A stretch of 64,000 nt of DNA from the NCBI RefSeq assembly GCF_000276665.1, contig NW_004955417.1, forward strand, positions 21,282,345 through 21,346,344. The letters run 5' to 3'. This document shows, piece by piece, positions 1 through 11,593 of the stretch (position 1 is the stretch's first letter; every line of letters starts with the position of its first letter). The notes under the pieces are model-generated. The model made no database searches and had not been told where the DNA came from. It was given only the letters and a program-made list of their open reading frames with translations. The DNA comes from Chinchilla lanigera. Taxonomy: Eukaryota; Chordata; Mammalia; Rodentia; Chinchillidae. The position numbers and the translations under genes are program-made.

Positions 1-410
1 ATACAGAAGTACAAATTTTCCCAAATGGCTAAAGCAATCTTGAAACAAAAGAACAAAGTTGGAGACGTTGTATTACCACACTTGAAAATACACTGCAAAA
101 CTATGTGAGCCAAAACAGCATGCTATTAAAATAAAAACAAGTATAAAGACCAATAGAACAAAATGGAGTGCTCAGAAATAACCCCATGCATATACAGTCA
201 ACTGAACCTAGACAAAAGCTTCAAAAATATTCATTTACAAAAGGATAAATGCTTTGTGGGAAACCAAATATTTGTAGAAAGAATATTCGTCCCTAACCTC
301 ACCCTACACAAAAATCAATGAATAACAGATCAAATAGTTAAACTGAAGACCTTAAACTATTCCACTACTAAATAAGAATATAAGAGAAACTATGGTCATT
401 ATTGTGATAT
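1..410 (+). mobile_element. L1 LINE fragment, ORF2 3' part
   Basis: Degenerate LINE-1 ORF2 DNA in sense orientation. The text about a pair of interacting 'aaagcaat...' and 'ccaaaacagcatg' blocks, followed by 'agaccaatagaacaaaatgga', matches the well-conserved C-terminal ORF2 stretch. No long frame survives. The element resumes after an LTR-like interruption. The left edge is cut by the window. Confidence 0.8.
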
Positions 411-840
411 ATCACTTTGACTTGTGTAGGAACTGCCTAGCAGACTAGTCAAGCTCTAGCTGTGTCTGTGGTTGACCTGTAGGTTCCAACATGGGGAGCA
501 ATGACACACCCTGGATGGGGGTGGCACTAAGCAGTAGGCTTGGAGCCTGGATGGAATATTAAGAGAAAGAAGAAACCCTCTTCACCTTGGACTGGATCCT
601 CTGGCCATTTTGATTTTTCCACCCCTGATTCTGTACAAAGCCCCTGGGACTCTTTGTCATCCTGTAAGCCTACCTAGTAAATATTTTATATAATCTGTTA
701 TATAATCATATATAATGATATGATTATATAAAACATATCTATATACATATATCATATATATACAGGAATATATATATTCTGTTCTTCTAGTGAACCTTTA
801 ACTAAAGCATAAATTCTTCAGGACATCTGTATAGCCCTTG
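411..840 (+). mobile_element. LTR-like segment with AT-rich stretch interrupting L1
   Basis: This block separates two collinear L1 pieces. It contains 'caccctggatgggggtggca', resembling rodent ERVL/MaLR-type LTRs, then an AT/TA-rich simple stretch at about 700-780. I cannot define the ends or a target duplication, and the family is tentative. Confidence 0.4.
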
Positions 841-2110
841 GGTATTTGGATAAGTTCCCCAGGATCAGAAAAACAAGGGCACAACTAGACAGATACAACT
901 GTGTTAAAGAAACCTCTGCCCAACCACAGAAACTGTCAACAAGGTGAAGAGATAAGATAAAAAAGAAGAAGAAACACTGTAAATTATTCATCTGACACAG
1001 GATTAATACACAGAATGTATAAGAAACTCAGATAATTAAACAGAAGCAAGTAATTTGAAAACGTATATGATCTAAATAGTTTGTAAAAGAAGGAATCTGA
1101 ATTACCAAAAAAAGTGTGAAAAAATTATCAGTATCATTATCTAAATGCAAATTGGGTGGCTGGGGACATAGCTCAGGGAAACGAGGGCCTGCCTGGCAAG
1201 TTCAATGTTCTGAGATCCATTCCCTGTAGCAAAATAAACAAAAACAAAAACAAACAAACAACAACAAAAAAAAACAAAGCAAAACAAAACAAAAAAAATA
1301 TGCAATTTGAACCCACAATGCAAATCTCACTGTCTTTAGAATGGCTACTATCAAAAAGAAAAAATAACAAATGTTGGAGAGCATGTGGAGAAAGGGAACT
1401 CCTGTACAATGTTGGTGGGCATCTAAATTAATACAATCAGTATACAGAGCAGTATAGAGGCTCATCACAAAACTAAAGACAAAAACCTCTTACAGGATCC
1501 AGCTCTATTCAAAGGAAATAATATCAGCATACCAAAGTGATATACAATATCCATATTTATTATGCACTATTCACAATAGCTAAGAAACAATCCACCTAAG
1601 TGCACATCAACATATAAATTAATAAATAAAAGGTGATATATATATGAAGGTTATCCATAAAAAGAATTAGATCCTATAATTTGCAGTAAAATGGGTGCAA
1701 TATATATTAAATGAGATATTAAAAGACACCACATTTCTCTATCATATGGGGATGCTAAAAAATGTCAAACTGAATATAGAACAATGATTACTAGAGTGTG
1801 GGAAAGGAAAAGGTTAAAAATATCAAAGTACAGTAGGAAGGAAGTAATGGAGTGAGTACTGCAGTTTGTAATAACCTATTATATATTTTATGAGTAACTA
1901 GAAGACAGAAGCCAGAAAGTTCCACACGCAGGAATGACAAAGGGATGAAGGTGTTAACCACACTAATTTGAGCGCTGAACACAGTTATTGAACACACAGA
2001 CCTAGTTATCACATTGTGCCTCATAAATTTGTAGAAGCTAAAATAATAATGAATTGCAAAAGGATAGATGTACTTGATCATCATAAATTTAAGCAAAATA
2101 TTTTATAATA
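841..2110 (+). mobile_element. L1 LINE fragment, ORF2 C-terminus and 3' UTR
   Basis: Continuation of the L1 at the window start. It shows the ORF2-end signatures 'gttggagagcatgtggagaaaggga' in part and 'caatgttggtggg', then 3' UTR text such as 'gattactagagtgtgg' and 'cacattgtgcctcataaat', collinear with old mammalian L1 3' ends. Many stops and indels are present, and an ID SINE sits inside. Confidence 0.8.
1155..1298 (+). mobile_element. ID-type SINE
   Basis: tRNA-derived ID element: 'ggctggggacatagctcag' head, 'gcctgcctggcaag' centre, then a long AAAC-rich tail. It is diverged from the other copies. An imperfect target duplication (aatgcaaattg / tatgcaatttg) flanks it inside the older L1. 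Confidence 0.85.
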
Positions 2111-2700
2111 TGCATAAATTTTTGTGGAGTTCATTAAAAATATTGAGTCAAACATTTATTCTTAAGCAGTAAAAATAGTTTATTATCTCTAAGGCTTAAA
2201 AGATAAATTTATCAGAAGGGAAATTAAACATAGATAAATATGTATTAAGACATCAGATCAGTAAAGCGAACCACATGGAAAGCTTGCAAAAGTATATTCT
2301 ATCATACATCGAGAGCAATTAGATTGCTTCACAGAGTACACCATGCTCAGATCAAAGGAAATAAACACAGTTTTAGAGATTATAAAAACTATTTAAAAGA
2401 ATTCATGAATCTGAAAGATCAATAGAGCAAACACATTCCATGTCATTAAAAATAATTTAAAGGATTACAGGGACTCTTATGATTTAAAGACACGCCTTCA
2501 AAGGATTTTGTGAGTATTTTAAATGCTACAGGCAAACAACATTTACAATTCAATAAAAAGCACTGCTCCACAAACGGGAGGGTCAGAAAACATGCAGACA
2601 ACAAAATTCAGATCAAAAGAAAATGTATTTAGTTTTTCATGTATCCATTTAGCAAAAACTGAAAAAGTGCTGTTGCAATCATTGTGAAGTAAATATCTAT
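2111..2700. other. AT-rich DNA, no recognised feature
   Basis: No gene or recognisable repeat. AT-rich with scattered stops in all frames. Confidence 0.6.
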
Positions 2701-2865
2701 GGGGCCAGGAGATAGTTCAGGACCACAGCACCTGCCTGGCAAGCACAAAGTCCTATACCAAAGAAAATTCCACCTGGCAAGCGCAAGGTCGTGAGTTCAA
2801 TTCCTGGTACCGGAAGAAAAACATACAACAACCAAAAAATAAATAAATAAATAAATAAATAAATA
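2701..2865 (+). mobile_element. Composite ID SINE (two partial copies) with AAAT tail
   Basis: The first part (2701 to about 2766) is an ID that has lost the B-box region: after 'aagcacaaagtc' it jumps to 'ctataccaaagaaaa', i.e. to the GGTACCGG-AGAAAA end. A second ID then starts in mid-body at 'cctggcaagcgcaaggtcgtgag' and runs to the normal end. The tail is a clean (AAAT)n run at about 2838-2864. Confidence 0.8.
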
Positions 2866-3320
2866 CATATCCATATACGTCCTTCCCTCTGCCACTGATC
2901 ACACTGGCCAGAAAACATGTATTTAGCAAAATGTTTCCTCTGTCATATTATAAATGACAAAATTATGGTGTAGTAAGATATACTAGGGAGACATACAAGT
3001 AAAATTATCATATCAATTTGATATAAGAAAAAATATTCTGAAAATCAGCTTAGTTCTTGTTTGAGTAACTAGTTGTTATTCTTCCCATGTCTAACTGGCG
3101 AGGAGGAAAGGGATGTTCATCTTCAAGGAATTATGATTTTAGAAACAGTGAAGTCATGAATGGGATGTCCCAGGGTACGTGTTCAGTGCTAATGGGAGGG
3201 AGAAACCTCAGTAATCCTCCAAAGCACAGTGATTTCCTACCATTTTACAAATGAAATTCACTTTGAAATATTCATAATGATCTTAAAAAATAAAAGTATT
3301 ACAGTGAAAGATGACCTTCC
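2866..3320. other. Single-copy AT-rich DNA, nothing recognised
   Basis: No recognisable gene, RNA or repeat between two ID SINEs. Confidence 0.5.
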
Positions 3321-3350
3321 AAAAGTCTTTCAAAAAAAAAACGAAAAGAA

Positions 3351-3447
3351 GGGGATGGGGATTTAGCTCAGCAGCACAGCTCCTGCCTGGCAAGTGCAGG
3401 TTGTGAGTTCGATTCCCGGTACCAGAAAACAAACAAACAAAAAAAAA
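3351..3447 (+). mobile_element. ID-type SINE with A-rich 5' spacer
   Basis: Full ID body with AAAC/A tail. A perfect 15-bp duplication, aaaagtctttcaaaa (3321-3335 and 3448-3462), flanks it. The upstream copy does not abut the body: 15 A-rich bases (3336-3350) lie between. The element at 40131 shows the same layout. Confidence 0.9.
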
Positions 3448-3462
3448 AAAAGTCTTTCAAAA

Positions 3463-5050
3463 TCAGCTGAGTTCAATCCTAATAAGAACAGACATTCAGA
3501 GTTAAGACACAAGGTCCACTCATTTCTGTTCCTTACATCAGCAAATCCAAAGAAATGCCCTACAATATCCCCTAGAGCATCCCCGGCAAAGGAATCTCCA
3601 AACTTGCTGAAGCACTTGGCTTTTTCTTTGTAATGCTGTATTTGAATATCCAAAATACAGCCCAAATTAATCTCTCCCTCTAGTGCATCCTTATTTCTTT
3701 CACATCTGCCTCTGCTATCTCTGTTATTTCATCCTCTACTGGACAGATCATTAACTACTTCTCTGTTTTTAGCTGAGTGTTCTTTCTCAAGCCCAATATT
3801 CACAATTTCATTGGCCATCAGAAACATTTACCCTTGTTAAACATCAACCCTTGTTAAATATTATCATCCTAACTTTATTCTTTTAGCATCTAGAACCTGT
3901 TTTGATCATGCCTGTAATTGAATGCATTTTTCTTCTGTAAATTTGCAAAGAATGTCATACAGTAAATCAGAAGTAAGAAAAGGATATGGTAGCTTCTGGT
4001 GCACATCTTTGGATATCTGCTTTGACTGAAATCAATGTACTTATTAAATTGCTTTTAGGATACTGGAATTACTCCAATTTTTTCAAAATGGAGTTAACAC
4101 TGGTTTTAATAAATGGCTTTTTGAACTCTAAATACTGTAGGCCTTGTGTACTGCACAGATCAACTTTCACAAAGAATACTGCTTTCTAGAAGGAAATGGA
4201 GCTATTTGGATGTGCTCTGTAGTATCTGTAGCACCTCTATGTTCTTTGATCCCAAGATCAAATGTTGTTCTAAAAACCTCTACTAACAGGTACCATATAT
4301 AAGATCCTAACTTTGAGTCTAATGTGTATTTTATCATTTTTAACACAGAAACACAGGTTTGGATGTGCATTATGAAAATGAAGCATCAAAAATGGTAAAA
4401 ATGACCCTGAGATTATACCTAACTAATGAACAAGTGTGCAAGTGAACTTTATTCTCCTCAAAATTCATCAACTAGCAAGTCTCTTTAGAAAGCATCCCTG
4501 TGCAAGTCTGATGCATACAGATGTGCTCTAAAAATACGAGAGAGGTAAAACCCTCATTGTGGTTGTCAGTGGAATGTCCTGTTAGTAACCCCTGTGGGAA
4601 TCACACAGCTCCCAAGCATGTTGGGTCATGAAGGTCATCCTGCATAAATCTGCCTACACTCATGAGTTGCCACTCTCAGCACCTACCCAGGGCTGCTGAC
4701 AGAGAAGAACTCATGGACACAATCCCAGCTACTACATTCACTTTTTGTCTTATCTTTAAGGCAGAGCAGATTCTATTCAGAAACATTCTCAAGCATTTTC
4801 ATGTCTAGAGTGGCACATGTTAATTCTCCCAACCTTTTAAAAAAGAATCTATTACTGTAGTGTATACATTTCAAAGCAAAGAAAATGTGTTGTTTCCGCA
4901 GTGTTATGACAGCACAGTCTTGGTCTCTTGCAATAATGACACAAATTGAAATAGCCAAACAAAGAATTGTGGTTCTAAGTGCTGACAACTAAAAAAGATG
5001 ATTTTATATCAATCTAATAGGTATACTATACCATGGCATGTACTTTACAA
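3463..5050. other. Single-copy DNA, no recognised feature
   Basis: About 1.6 kb without a recognisable gene or repeat. Open frames (for example 3986-4189) are short and have no family features. Confidence 0.5.
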
Positions 5051-5185
5051 TTCACAGTTAAAATTTTCAGCATTCTATTACTTTCAAAACAGTATAACGG
5101 GAAGACATTTTTCTCATTTTATAGATAAGAAAACTCACTTAGGCTTTGCTAAACAAATCACACTATCAGGACTTGGATTTAAAAT
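5050..5185 (+). mobile_element. MIR SINE fragment (probable)
   Basis: Contains the MIR core-like 'tctcattttatagataagaaaactca' in part, followed by 'aaacaaatcacac...aggacttggattt', equivalent to the 'gtcacacagct...gggattcg' end of MIR. Ancient mammalian repeat, strongly diverged. Confidence 0.6.
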
Positions 5186-5542
5186 ACGTAGTTCCTATTA
5201 GCTTTTCTTCTTTACCCTTTTACTTTTGTTCTCTAATTTTTCAAGACTACAGTTACTTATTTTTATTCAGCCATATATTTTTAAAAATATTTGTCTGTCT
5301 TACTTGTGTTTTAGCTTAATTGCATAATTATTAAATACATATAACTCATCTATAGATGTTATTTTGCATTATAGCAATCTATGCTACAGTATTGTTTCAT
5401 ATGGCATACGTAGCAACCAAAGAACAAATTGCAATTATGTTTTAGTATTAATGTTATCAAAATCCATGCTATGGTATAAGTGAAAACCATGTCAGGAGCT
5501 TAAGTTCCAATTACAAAAAGCCCAGCCTTAAAAACAAATGTA

Positions 5543-5654
5543 CGGGGGCTGGGGATTTAGCTCAGCAGCAAAGCGCCTGCCTAGCAAGCGCAAGGTCATG
5601 AGTTCAGTTCCAGGTACCGGAGAAAAACCAAAACAAACAAACAAACAAACAAAC
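5543..5654 (+). mobile_element. ID-type SINE
   Basis: Near-consensus ID body with GGTACCGG end and an (AAAC)n tail. Perfect 12-bp target duplication aaaacaaatgta at 5531-5542 and 5655-5666. Confidence 0.95.
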
Positions 5655-5749
5655 AAAACAAATGTATGGTATCAAGAAATATACAGGGAAAAATAATATT
5701 ACCAGAATGTCAACAGGAACATAAAGAAGAAAGTAAATGCAAGAGAGAG

Positions 5750-5907
5750 CAGGGCGTGGTGGCACATGCCTGTAATCCCAGCACTCGGGAGGCTGAGGCA
5801 GGAGGATCATTGTGAGTTCGAGACCAGCCTGGTCTACAAAGTGAGCTCAAGGCCATCCTGAACTGCACAGCGAGACCTGTCTCAAAAACAAAAATCAAAA
5901 AAAAAAA
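5750..5907 (+). mobile_element. B1-type SINE
   Basis: 7SL-derived B1: 'gggcgtggtggcacatgcctg', 'gaggctgaggcaggaggatc', the rodent internal duplication ('gaccagcctgg...ggccatcctg'), 'gagacctgtctc' and an A tail. Perfect 15-bp target duplication aaatgcaagagagag at 5735-5749 and 5908-5922. Confidence 0.96.
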
Positions 5908-5922
5908 AAATGCAAGAGAGAG

Positions 5923-6743
5923 AAGGACAAAAACTCACAATAAATAAATGATGAATGCTGCTAAACAAAAGATAAATCAAACCAAGCAGCTTGTACAAGG
6001 ACTTGATAAAAAGACCATTCACTTAAAAAGATGCCAATATGCTAATTGTTTAAAAACTGAGATTATAAACTAGAGAGATTGTGTTTACCCCTCCACACCT
6101 TTGTTAGAGTTCTGGTTAGTGCTAGTTATTTAATTGCTCAAAGCTCCATTCTGCACATATGCATTTATCAGATTGTAGGAAGAAAAACTGAGGTCATGTT
6201 TTCAAATGGTTTATCTAAGTTGTTGATATGCAGAAATTGTTTAATATGTATTTGTGCATGATCATGAGCTGGACAATATTAATGCTTATATTTTTACACT
6301 TGCATCAATTAATAACTTAAATATGATAGATAATGCACATGTGAATTATCACCTTTCCATAATAAATTATATATCTATAATACTTTGCATCATAAAAATA
6401 TACATTGTGTCATTTTCATGAATAAATGTGTCTATTTTTTATTAAAATGTTTAATGAGCAAAGATGTTACAAGCACACAATCATTAGAAAAAAAAGACAA
6501 AAACAAATCAAACAAACAAAAATCACATACAATGGATACTCCTTTGGAAGGGAGCTACAGGTTTGAGAAATATTTAATAATTCTCTCATTCTCTTTCTCT
6601 CTGTCTCATTTTAGAGAAATGGAAAGGTCACTTTAAATACAACTAGAGCAGGGATTTAAGCTTAAAAGGAAGTTGTATTTGATGAATGGTACACCCTTTT
6701 GAAAAACTACAATGAAAAGCCTAATATAAAATGTCAACAATAA
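5923..6743. other. Single-copy AT-rich DNA
   Basis: No gene or repeat recognised between two B1 SINEs. Contains an A/C-rich stretch near 6480-6520 and a CT-rich one near 6580-6600. Confidence 0.5.
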
Positions 6744-6755
6744 AAACAACAATAC

Positions 6756-6930
6756 AGCCAGGCACGGTGGTGCCCTCCTGTAATCCCAGCACTTGGGAGG
6801 CTGAGGCAGGAGGATCGCTGCAAGTTCAAGGCCAGCCTGGGCTACAAAGTGAGTTCATGACCAGCCTGAACTGCATAGTGAAACCCCCTCTCAAAAAAAA
6901 AAAAAAAAAAAAAAAAGAGAGAGACAACAG
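6756..6930 (+). mobile_element. B1-type SINE
   Basis: Full B1 with internal duplication and a long A tail ending in a GA run. Perfect 12-bp target duplication aaacaacaatac at 6744-6755 and 6931-6942. Confidence 0.96.
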
Positions 6931-6942
6931 AAACAACAATAC

Positions 6943-7390
6943 AAACATATTTAAAATATCAATTACATTCAAAATACAAGAGAGTTTAAAGATCATTTGT
7001 GTAATTTTGATTAATTTTGATGGATAACAAGACAGACTTGACTATATATAGAATCATTTTTGCCAAAAGATACCATGAGTACAATGAAAAGCTAATGAGA
7101 TCATTTTACATATAATAAAAAATCTACTACATAAAGATTCTTCATAGGTCTCTAGGAGATATGAAAGGAAAATGAAAAGAAATAATATATTTTATGTATG
7201 TACATGTACTAATTTGCCACAGTGGATATCATTACTATGTATTGCAAATAGCTATGAATGAACTAAAATAAGGGCAAAAGAAATACATAATTAACAGCTC
7301 AAAAATATAAAAATCAACCCTATTAGTCTTAATAAAATAAAATATGATTTAGCAAAGTTAAAAATTTTTTTAAAATCTATTATAAAACAT
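6943..7390. other. AT-rich DNA, nothing recognised
   Basis: Very AT-rich. No gene or repeat assigned. May include more of the L1 that follows. Confidence 0.4.
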
Positions 7391-7815
7391 CATATTGCTG
7401 CCCTAGTGTAAGAACCTGAAAGAGTAAATAAAATCTGAAAGTTACACTAGGTATTGTGAAAGGGAAAGAAATTGCTCAAAAGGAAAGAACAATTTGGATG
7501 AAGGAAAAGAGAAAAGAGAGAAAGAAGGAAGGAAAAAAATTATATGTACACAAGATAGCTAAGATAATAATACTACTAATTTCTATTGGTTTATTGAAAG
7601 AGACATTTAATGTTTAATTGTTTGATCAATCTTGCAGCCTATATCTGGGTATCTCAGTAATCACTTTGAAGGAAATAATGTGTAATACAACAAGCACTGT
7701 TAATTTCCTATCACCTTGTTTTAAAATTCTGTATCATTTTTAGTTTTTATGTTGTTTTGCTTATGTCTTTGTTTTGTTCTTTTCTCCTTAAAATAAAAAA
7801 AAAATAAATAAATCA
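7390..7815 (+). mobile_element. L1 3' UTR end with poly(A)
   Basis: Sense 3' end of an L1: purine-rich 'gaaagggaaag...' polypurine block (about 7458-7540), the distinctive 'gtgtaatacaacaagcactgttaatttcctatc', a T/G-rich terminus and an A-rich tail at about 7788-7812. Its reverse complement matches 13375-13960, and its terminal part matches 26473-26631, so this is a repeated 3' end. Confidence 0.8.
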
Positions 7816-7861
7816 TGCACTTCAAGTAATACATGTATTTCCCATTTGGATAGATTTTACT

Positions 7862-7970
7862 GTTTTTGTTTGTTTGTTTGTTTGTTTTTGTTTTTCTGGT
7901 ACCAGGAATTGAACTCACTACCTTGAGCTTGCCAGGCAGGGGCTATGCCGCTGAGCTAAATCCCCAGCCC
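7862..7970 (-). mobile_element. ID-type SINE
   Basis: Complement of the ID body with a (GTTT)n tail on this strand. Perfect 11-bp target duplication tagattttact at 7851-7861 and 7971-7981. Confidence 0.95.
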
Positions 7971-7981
7971 TAGATTTTACT

Positions 7982-9017
7982 TTTTAAAACATTTGTAGGT
8001 TCATAGCAAAGCTGAATAAAGAATGGAAAATTTCCTTAGCTACCTGACCCCTAACACCAACGACCTCCTCCATTATTCACATTCTGAACCACAGTGATAC
8101 ATACGTCGCTCCTGATGAATCTGCATTTACAAATCATTGCCTTCACCCATCACACTCACTGGGGTTTAACGAGTGCATAATCATATTTATCTACACTAAT
8201 ATCTTCACACAGAAAATAGTTTCACTAAACTAAAATTTCTCTGCAATCCCTTCTTCATCTCTTTTTCCTCTTTAATTTCAAGTAGCTGCTGATCTTTTCA
8301 TTCTCTCCTTAGTTTTGCCTCATCCTGTGTGTCATATTCTTGGAATCATCCAACGTGCAACCCATTCAAGTTGGCTTCTTGAACTTAGTAACAATGCATT
8401 TTCAGCTTCTTCCATTTCTCTTCCTGACTCGAGAGCTCATTTTTTTTATAGCACTGAGTAATCTTCCATTGTCTGAATGTAACCCCACATAGCTATTCAT
8501 GCATCAACTGAAGGATGTCCTGATAGCATGCAGTTCTGGCTACAGTGAGCAAAGCAGCTGTAAACATCTGTGTGCAAGTTTTGGTGTGAACCTAAGTTTT
8601 CAATATATTTAGCTAAATACTGATGAGTACAATTGCTAATTCTGGTAAAATTAAACTCAGTGTTAAAAAAGAAAGTAAAGAAAAGAAAAACAAGCAGCCA
8701 GAGTTATAAAGTACCTACACCTTTTTTTATTTCCCACCAGCAATGAAGCCGACTTGTCTCACAGGCTTACATGTCTTAAGTGCTATTTGTGCTCTGGCTT
8801 TTGTTCATTCCAACAGCATGTACTTAGTTGGCATTGGTTCTTTAATTTCCATTTGTCTGATGACAGCGAGATGTGGAGTATTTCATCATAAAATGTTTTG
8901 CAACTATTTCTCTACTTCAGTGAAATATCTTGTAAGGTCTTACTAATACTTAGGCCGATTTGTAAATTTTTCTTATTGTTACGTTTCAATGTTCTTTGTA
9001 TATCCTGAATATATGTA
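7982..9017 (-). mobile_element. Old L1 fragment, 3' UTR and ORF2 end
   Basis: T-rich complement of an old L1 3' region: 'ggaatcatccaac', 'gcactgagtaatcttccattg', 'gtgagcaaagcagctgtaaacat', 'tttagctaaatactgatgagtac', 'tttcccaccagcaatg'. These are in the usual antisense L1 order. It continues after the LTR at 9018. Confidence 0.8.
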
Positions 9018-9509
9018 TGTTATGGTTGATACATTGTGTCAACCTGAGGAATCTAGAGGCTTGGCTAGGTGACTCAGCAGGTCTGCATCTTGGGGGTGAA
9101 AAAGACACGCCCTTCCTGCTCTGGGATGTTGTTCATTGTGTCAATGTGAGAAGTTTAGAAAGTCAAATGGGTGACTGAGCAGGGGGCAGGGTCCTTTCTT
9201 TGTATCATCCTGAGCCTGTGCAGGAGGAGGGCATGGAGTTGAAGTCAGTGCTACATGCCCCCTGGGTGGGGGTACCCTGCTTACAATATAAGGGGGGAAA
9301 GGAGGCTTGTTCTTCCCCACCCCCCACTTTTTGCTCTTGCTGCTTTTGCTGTCTTGTAGTGCCTTGGGGTGTTGCCCTTGTGCCCTGACATGCTCCCTTG
9401 GAGACAGCTGATTATAGACTGAAACCTCCACAAACTGTGAGCTAACTAAAGCTGTAATTATGAGTGCCAGGTACTTTGTCTCAGCAACAATAGAAAAGTA
9501 ACCAAGACA
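9018..9509 (+). mobile_element. MaLR/ERVL-type solo LTR
   Basis: Starts TGTTATGGTTGATAC and ends AAGTAACCAAGACA, as rodent MaLR-like LTRs do. It includes 'actgaaacctccacaaactgtgag' near the 3' end. Flanks atgta / attta look like a 5-bp target duplication with one change. It splits one L1. The 134-aa antisense frame inside (9141-9545) has no protein features. Confidence 0.85.
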
Positions 9510-10380
9510 ATTTATTACCTGTGTTTTTGAAAATATTTTCTTCAAGACTGTGAACTATCTTTTCATTCTCTTAGCAATATCTTTTCCAGGATAGAAAACT
9601 GATTCTTTTTATTTATTTATTTATTTTTGGTACCAGGGATTGAACTCATGACCTTGCGCTTGCCAGGCAGGCGCTGTGTTGCTGAGCTAAATCCCCAGCC
9701 CGAAAACTGATTTTAAAGACGTCTAACAGGAATTTTTTTTTCATGGATCATGCTTAAGTATTATATCTTAGAGGTCATCATTATGTATAATATTATCTAG
9801 TTTTTTTTCCAGATATCTTCTGTAAGTTTTATAATTCTTCATTTACCACATAAGTCTGTGATCCACGTTGAATCAAATTTTGTAGAGGGGCATAAGGTCA
9901 GTGGCTGGGTTCATTTTTGTTGTTGTTGCATGTGCAAAGCTAATTGTTCTGGCATCATTTGCTGAAATGTTTTCATCTTTGCTTCATTTTATGGCTTTGA
10001 TCCTTTATCAAAGATCAGCTGTGTATTTATGAGTGTCCATTTCTAGGCTGTCTCTGCTGTTCCCTTGACCTGTTTTAGCTAATCTATTGCCAGTGCTCAA
10101 TATCTTCACTATTATAGCTTCATAGAAAGTCTTGAAGTCAGGTAGCACCACTTTTCTAATTTTGTTCTTCACCTTCAACATCATGTCCATTGCTTTTTGT
10201 TGTTGTTTTTGTTGTTTACCTTTCTATGAAAACCTTAGAATTGGTTTATTTCTACACAATAACTTCCTAAGATTTTTATTAAGATTGCTCTGAATGCATA
10301 GATCAATTTGAGAACTACTAACACTTTCACAATATTGATCCATCTTATCCATGAACATGAACTATCTTTCCAACAGTATG
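9510..10380 (-). mobile_element. Old L1 fragment, ORF2 (continuation)
   Basis: Continues the antisense L1 from 9017: 'cctttatcaaagatcagctg', 'ttcatagaaagtcttgaagtcaggtagcacc', 'gaatgcatagatcaattt', 'caatattgatccatcttatccatgaacatg', all typical antisense ORF2 text. An ID SINE interrupts it at 9605. Confidence 0.85.
9605..9701 (-). mobile_element. ID-type SINE
   Basis: Complement of ID with a (TTTA)n tail instead of the usual (GTTT)n. Perfect 11-bp target duplication gaaaactgatt at 9594-9604 and 9702-9712. Confidence 0.95.
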
Positions 10381-11223
10381 TCTACCCAGTGTTAGGTAAA
10401 CAGTTAGAGTGCTGGAGATATATCAAAGATAGAATAATGATCTATAAGGGGGAATTACATAAACATTTGAGTAAAACTAGCCACAAACTATTTGAAAAAC
10501 AAGTCTCCCAACAAGTCTTCTTCGGATGTGAAGTCTGCAAAAGGACAATTAACACCATGAACTGTTTAATCTTTCCAAAAGTAGAGATATAAATATATAT
10601 CAGTTAACCAAGAATTAAACCAATATGAAAACACATGAATAAGGAAATGTTGAATACTGGCCCTACTTTTGTATAATGTCTTTTTAAAACTGCACTAGAA
10701 ACTATTATGTAAATGAATGCAAGTATTCCCTATTTACTCAACTACAGGCAGCAAGATGAGCCACACAGTTGTCCTTTCTGCTCCCCTGTAAAGGTTCTGA
10801 ATACTTGTCAGCCTTCAATGGGTAGATTTCATTATGGTCCTTCACTAGTTGGGGTCCAGATCAGCTCTTCTATACAGATCCTTATCTAATGACAGCCTAA
10901 GTACAGCAGCAAGACAAGGAACATTTCTACCTAATACAGTAACTCAGTATCTCAGTATCTCTGTAGGAAACATTTGTAAGGGAGCTCACTATTGTGCCAA
11001 CAGAGACTTCTCCAGCTCTACATTTCAGTCTGATGACACCTCAGTAAATCTCATTGTCTCATCATTCAATTTGGGAACCTAGGCTGAAACACAAAAAAGT
11101 GATTTTATATTGAAAAAATTTAGTAACGTGGAAAAGTAGAAAAATAATATCCATATTTAATTTTCACCACTAGCAAATCTTTGTACAACTGCCCATTATG
11201 TGAAACAGATGTTCATATATATA

Positions 11224-11225
<2 letters not shown>
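10381..11225. other. Single-copy DNA, nothing recognised
   Basis: No gene or repeat recognised. Frames at 10308-10592 and 10849-11082 are short and featureless. Confidence 0.5.

Positions 11226-11262
<37 letters not shown>
11226..11262. repeat. (TG)n microsatellite
   Basis: Uninterrupted TG dinucleotide run after a short AT run. Confidence 0.98.
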
Positions 11263-11479
11263 GTCCTACCATTTACGTCAGTTGCAGACATCTGGACAGT
11301 TTAACCTTAAATATTTTAATTTGCATACTATAATAACAGCAATTCTCTACATCATCAAAATATTTTATCCTCTCAAGAAATTTAATATAATGTAATTTAA
11401 TCATATAGCATAAATTTTGAATTTAAATACAGCAAATTATCTATTTTTTCTCTGCTTTTGAACACAAGATTCAATCAAC

Positions 11480-11593
11480 TCCAGGTGCAGGGACACAGGT
11501 CTATAATCTGAGCTATTTAGTATTTGAAGTAGAAGAATCAAAAGTTCAAGATCAGTCTGGACAATATAGCCAGACCCTGTCTTAAAAAATAAA
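11480..11593 (+). mobile_element. Diverged B1-type SINE
   Basis: Weak but collinear B1 text: 'aggtgcagggacacaggtctataatctgagctatttag', 'aagttcaagatcagtctggacaatatagccagaccctgtctt', A-rich end. Much older than the other B1 copies. Confidence 0.7.

Noticed and set aside
1141..1468. Overlapping Phe/Cys-rich and Lys-rich small frames
   Set aside because: They translate the AAAC tail of an ID SINE on either strand.
9141..9545. 134-aa minus-strand open frame
   Set aside because: It lies almost wholly within the 9018-9509 LTR and reads the repeat backwards; no protein features.
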